Positions 45,856 to 53,939 of a DNA stretch of 64,000 nt are shown in pieces. The notes under the pieces were generated by a model. It was not told the DNA's origin. It saw only the letters and a program-made list of their open reading frames with translations, and searched no databases. The position numbers and the translations under genes were made by a program. The stretch is from positions 4,340,001 through 4,404,000 of the forward strand of contig NZ_CP165734.1 of NCBI RefSeq assembly GCF_041200145.1, given 5' to 3'. The first letter of the stretch is position 1, and every line of letters starts with the position of its first letter. This DNA is from Bradyrhizobium sp. LLZ17. GTDB lineage: Bacteria; Pseudomonadota; Alphaproteobacteria; Rhizobiales; Xanthobacteraceae.

Positions 45856-46212
45856 ATGCGGCGCTCCTCTGTGATCGGAATACTCCCGCTACTGACCTTG
45901 CTTGCCGGAAGGGAGGTTTCCGCCCACGCCTTTCTCGATCACGCCGATCCGCGCGTGGGCAACAAGGTCGCGACGCCGCCTCGCGAAGTGACGTTATTCT
46001 TTACGCAGAAGCTGGAGGGAGCGTTCAGCAATGTCACGGTGACCAACGCGGCCGGTCAGCGCGTCGATACAGGTAAGCCGCGCATCAGCGGCAGCCAGAT
46101 GTCGGTCTCGCTGCGTCCGGGCGGCAGCGGCACCTATCATGTCACGTGGCACGTGCTCTCAGTCGATACCCACACGACGGACGGCAATTTTACGTTCGAG
46201 GTCGGGCAGTGA
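45856..46212 (+). CDS. copC: CopC-type copper-binding protein
   Basis: A 118-residue periplasmic protein. After a leader (1-22) it begins with His (AHAFLDHADPRVG), the usual N-terminal Cu(II) ligand of CopC, and ends with TYHVTWHVLSVDTHTTDGNF, supplying further His/Asp ligands. It has the CopC/YobA length. It probably passes copper to CopD, encoded 25 bases later. Confidence 0.9.
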   Translation: MRRSSVIGILPLLTLLAGREVSAHAFLDHADPRVGNKVATPPREVTLFFTQKLEGAFSNVTVTNAAGQRVDTGKPRISGSQMSVSLRPGGSGTYHVTWHVLSVDTHTTDGNFTFEVGQ

Positions 46213-46236
46213 GGGGTTGGGGGGAAGAGTGATGCG

Positions 46237-47193
46237 ATGAGCTGGTTTGGGGCAGAGATTGACGTCCTGATGATCGCGACCCGGACGGTTCATTTCGCCG
46301 CCTCAGCGATTACGGCTGGCGCATTGATCTTTCGCGGCCTCGTCGCTGAACCCGCTTTGCGCGCAGAGCCGCACGCAAACGCGCTGGTCGAAAGGCAGCT
46401 CCGCGGTGCTGCCTGGATCGGGATTGCCGTCGTCGTCGTCTCCGGGCTTGCCTGGGTGCTGTTGTTGACGATGTCGTTGAGCGGAGAGGGCGTTGGCGAA
46501 GCCGTGATCTCGGGAGCACTCCGCGACGTACTTCAATTAACGCAATTTGGATGGGTGTCGCAGGTCCGTCTGGCGCTCGCGATCATGCTGTCGATCTGTT
46601 TGGCTTTCGAACGCTCGGGGTTGTGGCGCTTGCTTCCACTGGGGGCGGCGGCGTCCCTTGTTGCTTCCATCGCCTGGACCGGACATGCCGCCTCGACGCC
46701 CTCCGGGTTGGGGTATCTGCACCTGGCCAGTGATGCGCTACATCTTATCGCCGCCGCGGCCTGGTTTGGCGGTCTCATACCGCTGGTGCTGCTGCTTCGT
46801 TCGCTTAGATGTCATCGGGGTTGCTTCTCGCTGAAGCTTGACGCTGTCAGGCGGTTTTCGACTCTTGCCATTATCAGCGTCGCAACGTTGACCCTGTCCG
46901 GGTTCGTCAACGCATGGATTCTGGTTGGTTCGTTCCGCGGGCTCGTCATGACCGATTATGGGCAGCTCCTGATCTTAAAGCTTTCCGTCTTCGCTGTGAT
47001 GCTCGTGTTCGCCGCCATCAACCGGCTCGTCCTGACGCCGCAGCTCGCTTCGCTCTCCGATGAGGCGCGGCAAGGGCGTACGCTCCGCGCGCTCTCGCGC
47101 AATACATTGCTCGAGATTGCTTTGGGACTCTCGATCTTCTCTATGGTCGGTGTGCTGGGCATGCAGCATCCTGCCGCCCACCTGGTGAAATAG
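46237..47193 (+). CDS. copD: CopD-family copper transporter
   Basis: A 318-residue membrane protein with about eight helices: ATRTVHFAASAITAGALIFR, AAWIGIAVVVVSGLAWVLLL, LGYLHLASDALHLIAAAAWF GGL and a final NTLLEIALGLSIFSMVGVLG. His residues in the helices (VHFAAS, LHLASDALHL) fit copper transfer. Ordered after CopC, it probably imports periplasmic copper. The GGGGGGAAGAG ribosome site precedes it. Confidence 0.88.
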   Translation: MSWFGAEIDVLMIATRTVHFAASAITAGALIFRGLVAEPALRAEPHANALVERQLRGAAWIGIAVVVVSGLAWVLLLTMSLSGEGVGEAVISGALRDVLQLTQFGWVSQVRLALAIMLSICLAFERSGLWRLLPLGAAASLVASIAWTGHAASTPSGLGYLHLASDALHLIAAAAWFGGLIPLVLLLRSLRCHRGCFSLKLDAVRRFSTLAIISVATLTLSGFVNAWILVGSFRGLVMTDYGQLLILKLSVFAVMLVFAAINRLVLTPQLASLSDEARQGRTLRALSRNTLLEIALGLSIFSMVGVLGMQHPAAHLVK

Positions 47194-47344
47194 GACGACG
47201 CGATAGCCTGATGATCAAGAGGCCCATGACGTCCGGTTCCGACCGACCCGGACCCCCAGCCATATGGCGTTTGCGCCGCTACTGAGGCTAGAACAGAGGC
47301 CAAGCGAGCCTCGACTGGCAACGTTTGACCCATGAGTAGACGGC

Positions 47345-47614
47345 CTACCGGAGTTCGGCCGGGCACTCCGGGCAGGTGTCGCCGATCGAGTTCAGGACGT
47401 CCCGTACTTCGGCCACGGCTTCGTCGGGAGAAATTGTCGGCGGCGGATTATGGCGGGCGATGTCAATGGCCCGCTCCCGGGCGTGCGGGTCCGCGCGATC
47501 CTGCATCCAGCCGTGCACCTCGCATTCGCGGATTGCGCCGGCCTCCTGCAGGGCGTGGATCGCCCAGCCGCGCAGCGTCCGGATCGCCGGCCGTCTTTCC
47601 TTGGTCATCAGCAT
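47345..47614 (-). CDS. small hypothetical protein
   Basis: An 89-residue protein: TKERRPAIRTLRGWAIHALQ, GAIRECEVHGWMQDRADPHA and IDIARHNPPPTISPDEAVAE, ending in SIGDTCPECPAELR. A recurrent small rhizobial family with a C-terminal CxxC, function unknown. GGAG before the ATGCTGATG start. Confidence 0.65.
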   Translation of the reverse strand: MLMTKERRPAIRTLRGWAIHALQEAGAIRECEVHGWMQDRADPHARERAIDIARHNPPPTISPDEAVAEVRDVLNSIGDTCPECPAELR

Positions 47615-47740
47615 CGAAATCGCTCCTGCCGTGACGAATCCTTGGGGTCGCCGGCTCGTTCCGGCCGGTTAGCACGGGCCAGGGATTCCGAAATGCAGAT
47701 GCTACCGCTTGTCCACGTGTTCCGTGGGCCTGTGTAGAAC

Positions 47741-48465
47741 CTAGTTAGCGGCTGGCGCTGGGTCTTCCTTGACGCCGCGGGCGACGATTCTGAGCGCCCC
47801 GTCCGCCAGCGGCCGCTGCAGCTTCAGCGCCTCGTCCGCAGGCGCGGTCATCCAGGCCTCCACCTCTTCAGGCGTGGTCAAGATCACGGGCATCGCCTTC
47901 GGGTGGATGGCGCCGACCTCGGCATTCGGCTCCGTCGTCAGGAACGCATAGAGATCGCTCGTGGTCTCGCCCTCCCTCACCTTCCTGACCGACGTCCAGT
48001 TCGTCCAGATGCCGGCGAAGCAGAGCAGCGGGCGGGTTTCGTCCCGCGCGAACCAGATGTCGCCGCCTTCGGCCTTGTTGAATTCGCTGAACGAGTTGAA
48101 CGGGACGACGCAGCGGTGCTCGGACCCAGCCATCGCGTCCAGTGCTTGGACTTCACGTTGCGGATGTTGGTGGTGCCGCCGTCCGGCTCCATCCGGAGCA
48201 ATTCTTTGAAATCGACGGTCTTGCCTTTGGCCTGTAGCTTCTCGGCGCGCTTCTTGGTGGCGTCCATCAGCGCCTTCGACGACGACGGCATGCCCCAACG
48301 CGCCGTCGCGAGCTCGCGGCCCTCGGCGCCGGTCCGGACGATCGGCGCCTTGTAGTCCGGAAACACGCCGGGCATCGGCGCCAGATTGCCGACGTACCGG
48401 TTGACGACGCGGAACAGCGCGCTGATGGCGGCCTGGTTGGTGGTGATCGAATAGAGATTGCACAT
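47741..48465 (-). pseudogene. SRAP (SOS response-associated) peptidase, frameshifted
   Basis: The 5' part reads MCNLYSITTNQAAISALFRV, VGNLAPMPGVFPDYKAPIVR and GTTNIRNVKSKHWTRWLG. In the next frame follow EHRCVVPFNSFSEFNKAEGG and FAGIWTNWTSVRKVREGETT with EWxxxx-x-HPKAMPVIL to the end. One C is missing near 48122-48126 (GGTCC-GAGCAC), the only break. The catalytic Cys2, and the conserved Asn, Glu and His-Pro region are preserved. SRAP proteins crosslink to abasic sites in single-stranded DNA. It may be a recent mutation or a sequencing error. Confidence 0.8.
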
Positions 48466-48467
48466 CG

Positions 48468-48914
48468 TCAGGTCTCCGGAGCGGCCTGGCGAGGGCGCTG
48501 TGCCAGCTGTAGCAGCGTCGCAGGCGGCCGGCGATTGGCCTTGGCGCACTTGCTGCAACGCAGCCGGCTCACCAGGTCGTGGACGAAAGTCGTGGGCGGG
48601 TGGGGCAGGGCCGCGAGGTCGACGTCCCGCTTCGTCTTGCAACGCGAACACTCGATCTCGAGCCATGGGTGGCCGCCGTTGATCGCCTGGTCGACCGTGG
48701 GGGACGGGTCGATCGGGCCTCCGTCGGCCCACATCCGCTCGTTCCAGGCTTCGCAGAGCAGCTTGTCGGCCGTCCGGATCAGGGACTCGCCCTCGGCCCG
48801 GAGCTCCGCCGACCGTTGCGCCAGCACCGTCGTCATGGCGCGCGCCTTGCCGAGCTCCTTGTTGAGGGCGGATCGCAGCCCTCCGGAGAGGGGCGTCGGA
48901 TGCTTCCGCGCCAT
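48468..48914 (-). CDS. zinc-finger-like hypothetical protein
   Basis: A 148-residue soluble protein with an N-terminal helical region and a cysteine set (IECSRCKTKRDVDLAALPHP ... RLRCSKCAKANRR), a two-CxxC zinc ribbon. It ends two bases before the SRAP start and is probably co-transcribed. A related protein is next upstream. Function unknown. Confidence 0.65.
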   Translation of the reverse strand: MARKHPTPLSGGLRSALNKELGKARAMTTVLAQRSAELRAEGESLIRTADKLLCEAWNERMWADGGPIDPSPTVDQAINGGHPWLEIECSRCKTKRDVDLAALPHPPTTFVHDLVSRLRCSKCAKANRRPPATLLQLAQRPRQAAPET

Positions 48915-48923
48915 TGCCGGCGC

Positions 48924-49346
48924 TCAGCCGAACGACGGCCAGCACCCGTCGTCTTCGTGGCTGCCGGTCCGCTGCTGGCAGGTCGCGTCGAGAATCCGTT
49001 GCCCGACGTCCTTCCACACGGCATCCCGACCGTAGAGGCGGACGGCGTCGACGGTCTGAATTTCGACGATGCGACCGCAGCGGCTGCAGGAGACCCGCGA
49101 CACGTGTCGGCCGATTTCGGCCAGCGTGCGCGACTGGATGGGCCGACCGGCCTGTCTGGCGTCGGCGCCCGCGTCCCGTAGCACTGCTTCCCAGTATTCG
49201 GGCGGCATCGCGTCGGCTTGGCCAGCCGAGGACGTTGCGGGCGCGTTTTTGCCGACCGGAGACTGCCCGGCCAGTTTTTCCATCTCTTTTCTGCCCGGCA
49301 TGCGCCAGCTTGCAGGTCGATCTGCTGCCATCCCCAATGAGAACAT
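48924..49346 (-). CDS. zinc-finger-like hypothetical protein
   Basis: A 140-residue protein. The centre carries VSCSRCGRIVEIQTVDAVRL, then VGQRILDATCQQRTGSHEDD and GCWPSFG: a CxxC plus a C-terminal Cys pair. The ending is characteristic of a small rhizobial family of unknown function. It lies nine bases before 48914 on the same strand, completing a three-gene run with the SRAP gene. Confidence 0.65.
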   Translation of the reverse strand: MFSLGMAADRPASWRMPGRKEMEKLAGQSPVGKNAPATSSAGQADAMPPEYWEAVLRDAGADARQAGRPIQSRTLAEIGRHVSRVSCSRCGRIVEIQTVDAVRLYGRDAVWKDVGQRILDATCQQRTGSHEDDGCWPSFG

Positions 49347-49486
49347 AACACGAACATAGAGTCTAGTCAGACTTCAATGGCGGGGCTGGGGATTTCGTGC
49401 ACGGAAGGGCGACCGTCGCGTGCATCTGCGAGCCCGCGCCACTAAATGGTGATTGACGAAATTGCGTGGGCAGGACCGGGAATTTC

Positions 49487-50167
49487 ATGTCGAAGAAGGG
49501 CGGATCGCAGAAGCTGAAGGAGCAGAACCGAAGACAGCTCTGGCTGATCATCGCCGCAAATGCCGTCGGGTTCTATGGGGCGTGTCAGTGGTCGACGTTC
49601 GAACTGTCCGGGATCAAGGCGGCACTTACGGGTGCTGCCAACCTCCTGCCTGTAGGCCTCACCGTCGTGGTCACCACCATCGCAAACGGTCTCCTGAACT
49701 CGGCGACGAAGGAGCGTCTGGTGTTTCTGCGGTGGAGCGACGTTCTGCCCGGACACCGCGCCTTCAGCGTCCACGCGCAGGCCGATCCCCGGGTAGACTT
49801 CACCCGGCTGCAGCGCGCTTGCGGCAATAAGGTGCCGAGCGATCCCAAGGACCAAAACAGCCTCTGGTATCGATTCTATCTAGAGGTTCAGGACGTCCCC
49901 GCGGTCATGCAGGTGCACCGCGACTATCTCCTGCTGCGCGACTATACGGGTCTGGCCGCGCTGTTCCTGATCGGGTTCGGCATCGCGGCGCTGTTCCTCG
50001 TCGCGCCGTGGAAGGCGATCGGCGTTTACCTCGGCATTTTGCTTTTCCAGCTGATCGTCGTCAGACACGCCGCCGCGACCTATGGCGTCCGGTTCGTCTG
50101 CACGGTGTTGGCGCAGAAGGCCGGAAAGCCGACGTCTTCTAGCGCCGCCAAAAAATCACCCGCATGA
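49487..50167 (+). CDS. four-helix membrane protein convergent with the E2-E1-JAB gene
   Basis: A 226-residue protein with four hydrophobic helices (about 18-36, 48-70, 154-173, 176-193), a basic N-terminus (MSKKGGSQKLKEQNRRQ) and a ~75-residue soluble segment between helices 2 and 3. The ATG at 49487 follows a weak CGGGAA site. Its last 29 bases overlap the 3' end of the E2-E1-JAB gene antisense. Two-pair membrane layouts of this kind occur in predicted pore-type effectors, but I recognise no family. Linkage to the neighbouring system is suggested only by overlap. Confidence 0.65.
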   Translation: MSKKGGSQKLKEQNRRQLWLIIAANAVGFYGACQWSTFELSGIKAALTGAANLLPVGLTVVVTTIANGLLNSATKERLVFLRWSDVLPGHRAFSVHAQADPRVDFTRLQRACGNKVPSDPKDQNSLWYRFYLEVQDVPAVMQVHRDYLLLRDYTGLAALFLIGFGIAALFLVAPWKAIGVYLGILLFQLIVVRHAAATYGVRFVCTVLAQKAGKPTSSSAAKKSPA

Positions 50168-52544
50168 AGCGGGGCCGGCGTCGCGGCGGATCGATCACGA
50201 CCGGCGGGCTCGTCGACTCGAAGAGGTGAGGCCGGATCTCCTCCGGCGTCACGATGGTCACCAGAGTAGGCTTGTCGACGCGGTCGAGAACTGATCGCAA
50301 GCCGATGACCGCGGTCTTGTCCGTATCGCTGAGATCCGATCCGCCCGCGGGATGCGTGTGCCACTCGCCGACGTAGGTCAGCAGACCGCCGGTCCGGCGC
50401 TCGATCCGGGCGAGAGCCTCTGGCAGCTTCTCCGTGCCCCGTTCGAAGACCCAGGGCGTGCCGCGGCTGTCGGGCGGGGCCGGCACCAAGCGAGTCACGT
50501 AGATCGTCTTCATGGTCGCGGCCACCCTCCCGACCAGGATGCCGCCGGTCTCGCTCGGACTGTGTCGCCGCATCAATCCCAACATCTCCTCCGCGACAGC
50601 CGCCGCGATCCGGATCTGCCATCCGTAGTCGGCGCCGAGCACGATCGTGGGCTTGACGGGCCGCGCGCTCGCGCGAGCGTCACCTTCCTCGCCTAGGAAG
50701 CTAAGGTTGACGAGGCCCTCCGTCCGCGCTGGACCGCCCTTGGCCAAATAGGGCCGCAGCCGGCGGGTCACCGCCGCGGCGTGGAACGACACCACCTCAT
50801 CGGCCAGCCGCATGGTTGCCGAACTGCAACTCAATCCGACCTGGATGTCCTCGAGGCCGCCGGACCCGACGCGATCGTCCCGCGTCGACCTGACCTCCTC
50901 CAGCCAGGCAGCGACCGCGTCGTCCTCCATCGCGGAGTCGTAGATCAGCGCCTGGAGATCGTCGATCCGGGGATTGCGCCCGGTCCCCTCGATCGACAAC
51001 AGGCCGAGCATGCCGCGGTGGGCGATCTCGGCGCGGTGAACGCGCAGCGTGTCCGGAAGCGCAGCGTCGCGTAGCCCGTTGAACACGATATTGGACGCCG
51101 TCATGTCGACCAGGTTGGCGTAACCGTCGAAGAAGGCGGGGCTGCGCAGCCTGGAAAGAGCGGACGTGTTTTTGGCTTCGATGGGAAGGTCGCCTTGACC
51201 GGGATAGAGCCCGACCAGTTCGTCCTTGAGAGCTTCCGCCTTTGACTTACCCACGGTGCGGCCGCCCAACGCGTGGCGGACCAGATTGTGAGGCGCGATT
51301 TTCGCGTTGTCGGCGATCTTCAGGGCGACGCTGCCGCTACGGGCGAGATGGCTCGCCACCTTCGAGCCCAGCGCGCCGGCGCCGAACACGACCGTCGGCT
51401 CAGCGACACGGTCGGCGGGCAGCGCCGAGATCTCGCGGGCGAATTCGGGCGTCAGCGGCGTGCGATGATCGGCGAACCGGAGGCGCGCCGCCGGATCCCA
51501 TGCGCCGTCCTTCGGCCAGTGATCTCCGCCGGCCAGTATCAGGAAGTTCAGCAGTTCGACGTCCGACGTCCTGCCCAGAACCTGCTGGGGGCGCCTGACG
51601 GCAAGCACGATCGGCACGCCGCTGAACAGCTGCAGGCCGTTCGCTAGATACGACGTCAGAGCGGCCCGCAACTGAAAACCGAGCTCCTCCGCCCAGACCT
51701 CGAGGTCGCCGAGCGTCTCCGGTAAGTCGCCGAAATACCGGCTGCAGACATCGGTTTCCGGCGTCCATAGCAGCAGGCCGAAGAGGCGGCGCTGGAATTG
51801 CCCCTTGTATTCCGGCTTCTCGGCGAACTCGTTCAGGAGGCCGGCGATGACCTGGTGCGCCTCGAGAGTGTCGTCGGTGACGAAGGCTGCCTGCCTGACG
51901 GTATATTCCTTCTCGCCGATCTCGGCTTTGCTCTCGTCGTCGAGCAGATCGTAAGCGACGAGGGCGCTGCCGGCGGTTCCGCCCTGCGCGGCACGGAGCC
52001 CTGCCGCTTTCGCGATGAACACCTCCGGCGGGTATACGAACGTGCCGGACGTGTCGGGCGAACGGGTGGGCTCGAAGGCGTCCCCTTCGGGGATCAACCG
52101 ATTGCGCGCGGCATCGCGCAGCCAACCGCGCGCGCGTTCGACCAGGTCGCTCACCGTGTGCTCCGCGAACCAGGCGTCGATCGAACCGCGATGTAGGCAG
52201 AGCGACGCCGGCAGCTTGGGGCCCGTCGGATTGAGGTGGGGGAAGGCCTTCGAGAAGTCGCGACGGTCCGAATAGACCCTCGGCGCAAGATAGGGAAACG
52301 ACCTGATGGGAAACAGCAGCAGCAGCGGCTCGCGCTTGCGGATGTCGACCCCGCCGACGGGCCCCCGCCCGGGCAGTTCGACGTCGACCGCGAGGGGCAC
52401 GGCGACGTAGTTGTCGTTCCACTTCAGGACCGGAGCGGCCTGAGCGGGGTACTTGGCGCGCAATTCCGCCACCGCCGATCGGATCGCCGGCGACAGGCTA
52501 TCTTCGTCCTCCTTTTCCTGTGGAGTGGAGTGCAGTTCATCCAT
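50139..52544 (-). CDS. E2-E1-JAB triple fusion protein (ubiquitin-pathway-like)
   Basis: An 801-residue protein joining three ubiquitin-type enzymes. N-terminal E2-like domain (about 15-155): SFPYLAPRVY, FPHLNPTGPKLPASLCLHRG with predicted catalytic Cys116. Central ThiF/E1 domain (about 380-600): nucleotide loop GAGALG 388-393, NLVRH 420-424, and a candidate thioester Cys573 in GLSCSSATMR. C-terminal JAB/MPN+ domain (about 645-770): Glu665 (SETGGILVG) and HTH-x7-S-x-x-D = His729, His731, Ser739, Asp742, a complete metalloprotease site. Expected chemistry: adenylate a C-terminal glycine, form thioesters, conjugate it, and cleave it. It overlaps the preceding gene by 8 bases (ATGGATGA), giving translational coupling. 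E2-E1-JAB fusions with metallo-beta-lactamase partners are, to my knowledge, among those described by Iyer, Burroughs and Aravind; their biology is little known. Confidence 0.88.
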   Translation of the reverse strand: MDELHSTPQEKEDEDSLSPAIRSAVAELRAKYPAQAAPVLKWNDNYVAVPLAVDVELPGRGPVGGVDIRKREPLLLLFPIRSFPYLAPRVYSDRRDFSKAFPHLNPTGPKLPASLCLHRGSIDAWFAEHTVSDLVERARGWLRDAARNRLIPEGDAFEPTRSPDTSGTFVYPPEVFIAKAAGLRAAQGGTAGSALVAYDLLDDESKAEIGEKEYTVRQAAFVTDDTLEAHQVIAGLLNEFAEKPEYKGQFQRRLFGLLLWTPETDVCSRYFGDLPETLGDLEVWAEELGFQLRAALTSYLANGLQLFSGVPIVLAVRRPQQVLGRTSDVELLNFLILAGGDHWPKDGAWDPAARLRFADHRTPLTPEFAREISALPADRVAEPTVVFGAGALGSKVASHLARSGSVALKIADNAKIAPHNLVRHALGGRTVGKSKAEALKDELVGLYPGQGDLPIEAKNTSALSRLRSPAFFDGYANLVDMTASNIVFNGLRDAALPDTLRVHRAEIAHRGMLGLLSIEGTGRNPRIDDLQALIYDSAMEDDAVAAWLEEVRSTRDDRVGSGGLEDIQVGLSCSSATMRLADEVVSFHAAAVTRRLRPYLAKGGPARTEGLVNLSFLGEEGDARASARPVKPTIVLGADYGWQIRIAAAVAEEMLGLMRRHSPSETGGILVGRVAATMKTIYVTRLVPAPPDSRGTPWVFERGTEKLPEALARIERRTGGLLTYVGEWHTHPAGGSDLSDTDKTAVIGLRSVLDRVDKPTLVTIVTPEEIRPHLFESTSPPVVIDPPRRRPRFMRVIFWRR

Positions 52545-53679
52545 AGGTCTGCGGCGTGCTCGCGACCTTTTTGACGGTGTCGTCGACGTGATCGAGGTCC
52601 TCTGGATCCAGCAGCACCGGCCCGTTTTCGCTCATTTCGAACGTGGTCGGCAGCGCGCGCTTTTGGTCTCCAACCTCAGCAAGGCTGATGAAATTCTCCT
52701 CGCCGACGACGTCTTCGTACTCCTCCTTGGCCGCAAAATGTGGAGGATTGTCGTCGTCGTCCTTGATCGGCTTGCACGATGCGATCACACGCGCGCCGTC
52801 TAGTCCCTTGCCGAGGATGGCGAGCGAGTCCTCGGCAGGCACCTTGTTGTACTTGTACTCTTCCTCGCTGAAGAAGGTCCACGAACAGTGGTGTGGCGCG
52901 AGGAACAGATCGAACGCCAGCTTGTCGTCGTCGCTGAGTTCCAGAATCTTCGACCAGATCGCGGCACCGGCGTCGCCGCCGAACATCGCGAGGCCGGCGT
53001 TTTTGGTTCCGCCTACGTCGAAGCAGGCCTGCAGCACCACGCTGGTGTCGTTGCGATCGGCCAGCTTGTCGTCGACCTCCTTGCGGAACGGCGCATGGAC
53101 GAAGAAGCGGAAGTCCTTTTTCGTCTTGCGGTCGATGACGTCGATGTAGTTGCCCGGCGTAATGACGAGATCGCCGAGCCCCTTGTAGGCCGGGTTATTG
53201 CTGTGACCGACGACGCGGATCCGGTTGCCGGCATCGTTGCGCACGGACGACTTCGCGAGATGGAGATCGATGCGGCGTTGCGCTTCCTTCTTGAACGCCT
53301 TCGCCCACTTCGACAGCTCGCCCTCATGGTTGGCGAAGATTCGGTGGGTGAACCAGAGCTCGTCGATGAGTATCAGGTCTTCCTTGGAGTGCTTCACCGT
53401 GTATTTGGACGGGTCGCCCGTGTAGAACATCGTGTCGAAGCCGCGGCAGTGATCCTGATCAGCATGGGTCAGGATAAACACGTCAACGTGGGGAATCTTG
53501 CCGTCGAGCTTCTTGCCGAAATCGAGTAGATGCTGATGAACGTCGTAGCGGCTGGGGTCGTCCTCGTCGCTGGCTTCCTGAGTGGTGTTGCAGTCGATAA
53601 TGATCTGGGTGTTGTCGCTGAGGGTGATCAGCGAGCAATCGCCGTTGCCGACGGGGAAATAGGTGATACGCGGGTCCAT
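52537..53679 (-). CDS. metallo-beta-lactamase-fold protein, partner of the E2-E1-JAB protein
   Basis: A 380-residue cytoplasmic protein of the ComEC/Rec2-like metallo-beta-lactamase branch. YFPVGNGDCSLITL begins the fold, THADQDHCRG gives the metal motif HxDxDH (His72, Asp74, Asp76, His77), FGGDAG gives Asp236 and APHHCS gives His263. These are hydrolases of nucleotides, nucleic acids or other phosphodiesters in many relatives. The ATG at 53679 has GGGAAGA upstream and replaces a 67-codon longer frame. The protein ends in STPQTYG; its last residue is Gly380, and the stop overlaps the E1 gene's start. A C-terminal glycine is what E1-like enzymes adenylate. Confidence 0.88.
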   Translation of the reverse strand: MDPRITYFPVGNGDCSLITLSDNTQIIIDCNTTQEASDEDDPSRYDVHQHLLDFGKKLDGKIPHVDVFILTHADQDHCRGFDTMFYTGDPSKYTVKHSKEDLILIDELWFTHRIFANHEGELSKWAKAFKKEAQRRIDLHLAKSSVRNDAGNRIRVVGHSNNPAYKGLGDLVITPGNYIDVIDRKTKKDFRFFVHAPFRKEVDDKLADRNDTSVVLQACFDVGGTKNAGLAMFGGDAGAAIWSKILELSDDDKLAFDLFLAPHHCSWTFFSEEEYKYNKVPAEDSLAILGKGLDGARVIASCKPIKDDDDNPPHFAAKEEYEDVVGEENFISLAEVGDQKRALPTTFEMSENGPVLLDPEDLDHVDDTVKKVASTPQTYG

Positions 53680-53939
53680 TGCATCTTCCCGAATCTTGTA
53701 GGAATAAATAAAACTGGCGGTTGAGCACGTGGTGGCGACGCGTCGGTTCGACAAGGTTCGGTGAATGCACTTTCCTTCGGGAAATCGACTTTTTTTCGTT
53801 GACTCCCGTTCCGCTCGATCGCCCGCGCCGATTTGATTCGGCGGCCGGTGGCTGTCGGCAATCGAAGCGCTCGATGGCACGGGCGATGATGAAGCCGTCC
53901 TGGGGCTCGATTTCAGCAGGATATTATCGGAGAGATCTC

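Noticed and set aside
47977-49017. Minus-strand frame of 346 codons joining the SRAP start to upstream sequence
   Set aside because: The upstream two-thirds is an out-of-frame shadow of the small zinc-finger genes; only the SRAP start within it is real.
51400-52422. Minus-strand frame of 340 codons inside the E2-E1-JAB gene
   Set aside because: Same-strand out-of-frame shadow with extreme Arg content; the fusion frame explains all conserved motifs.
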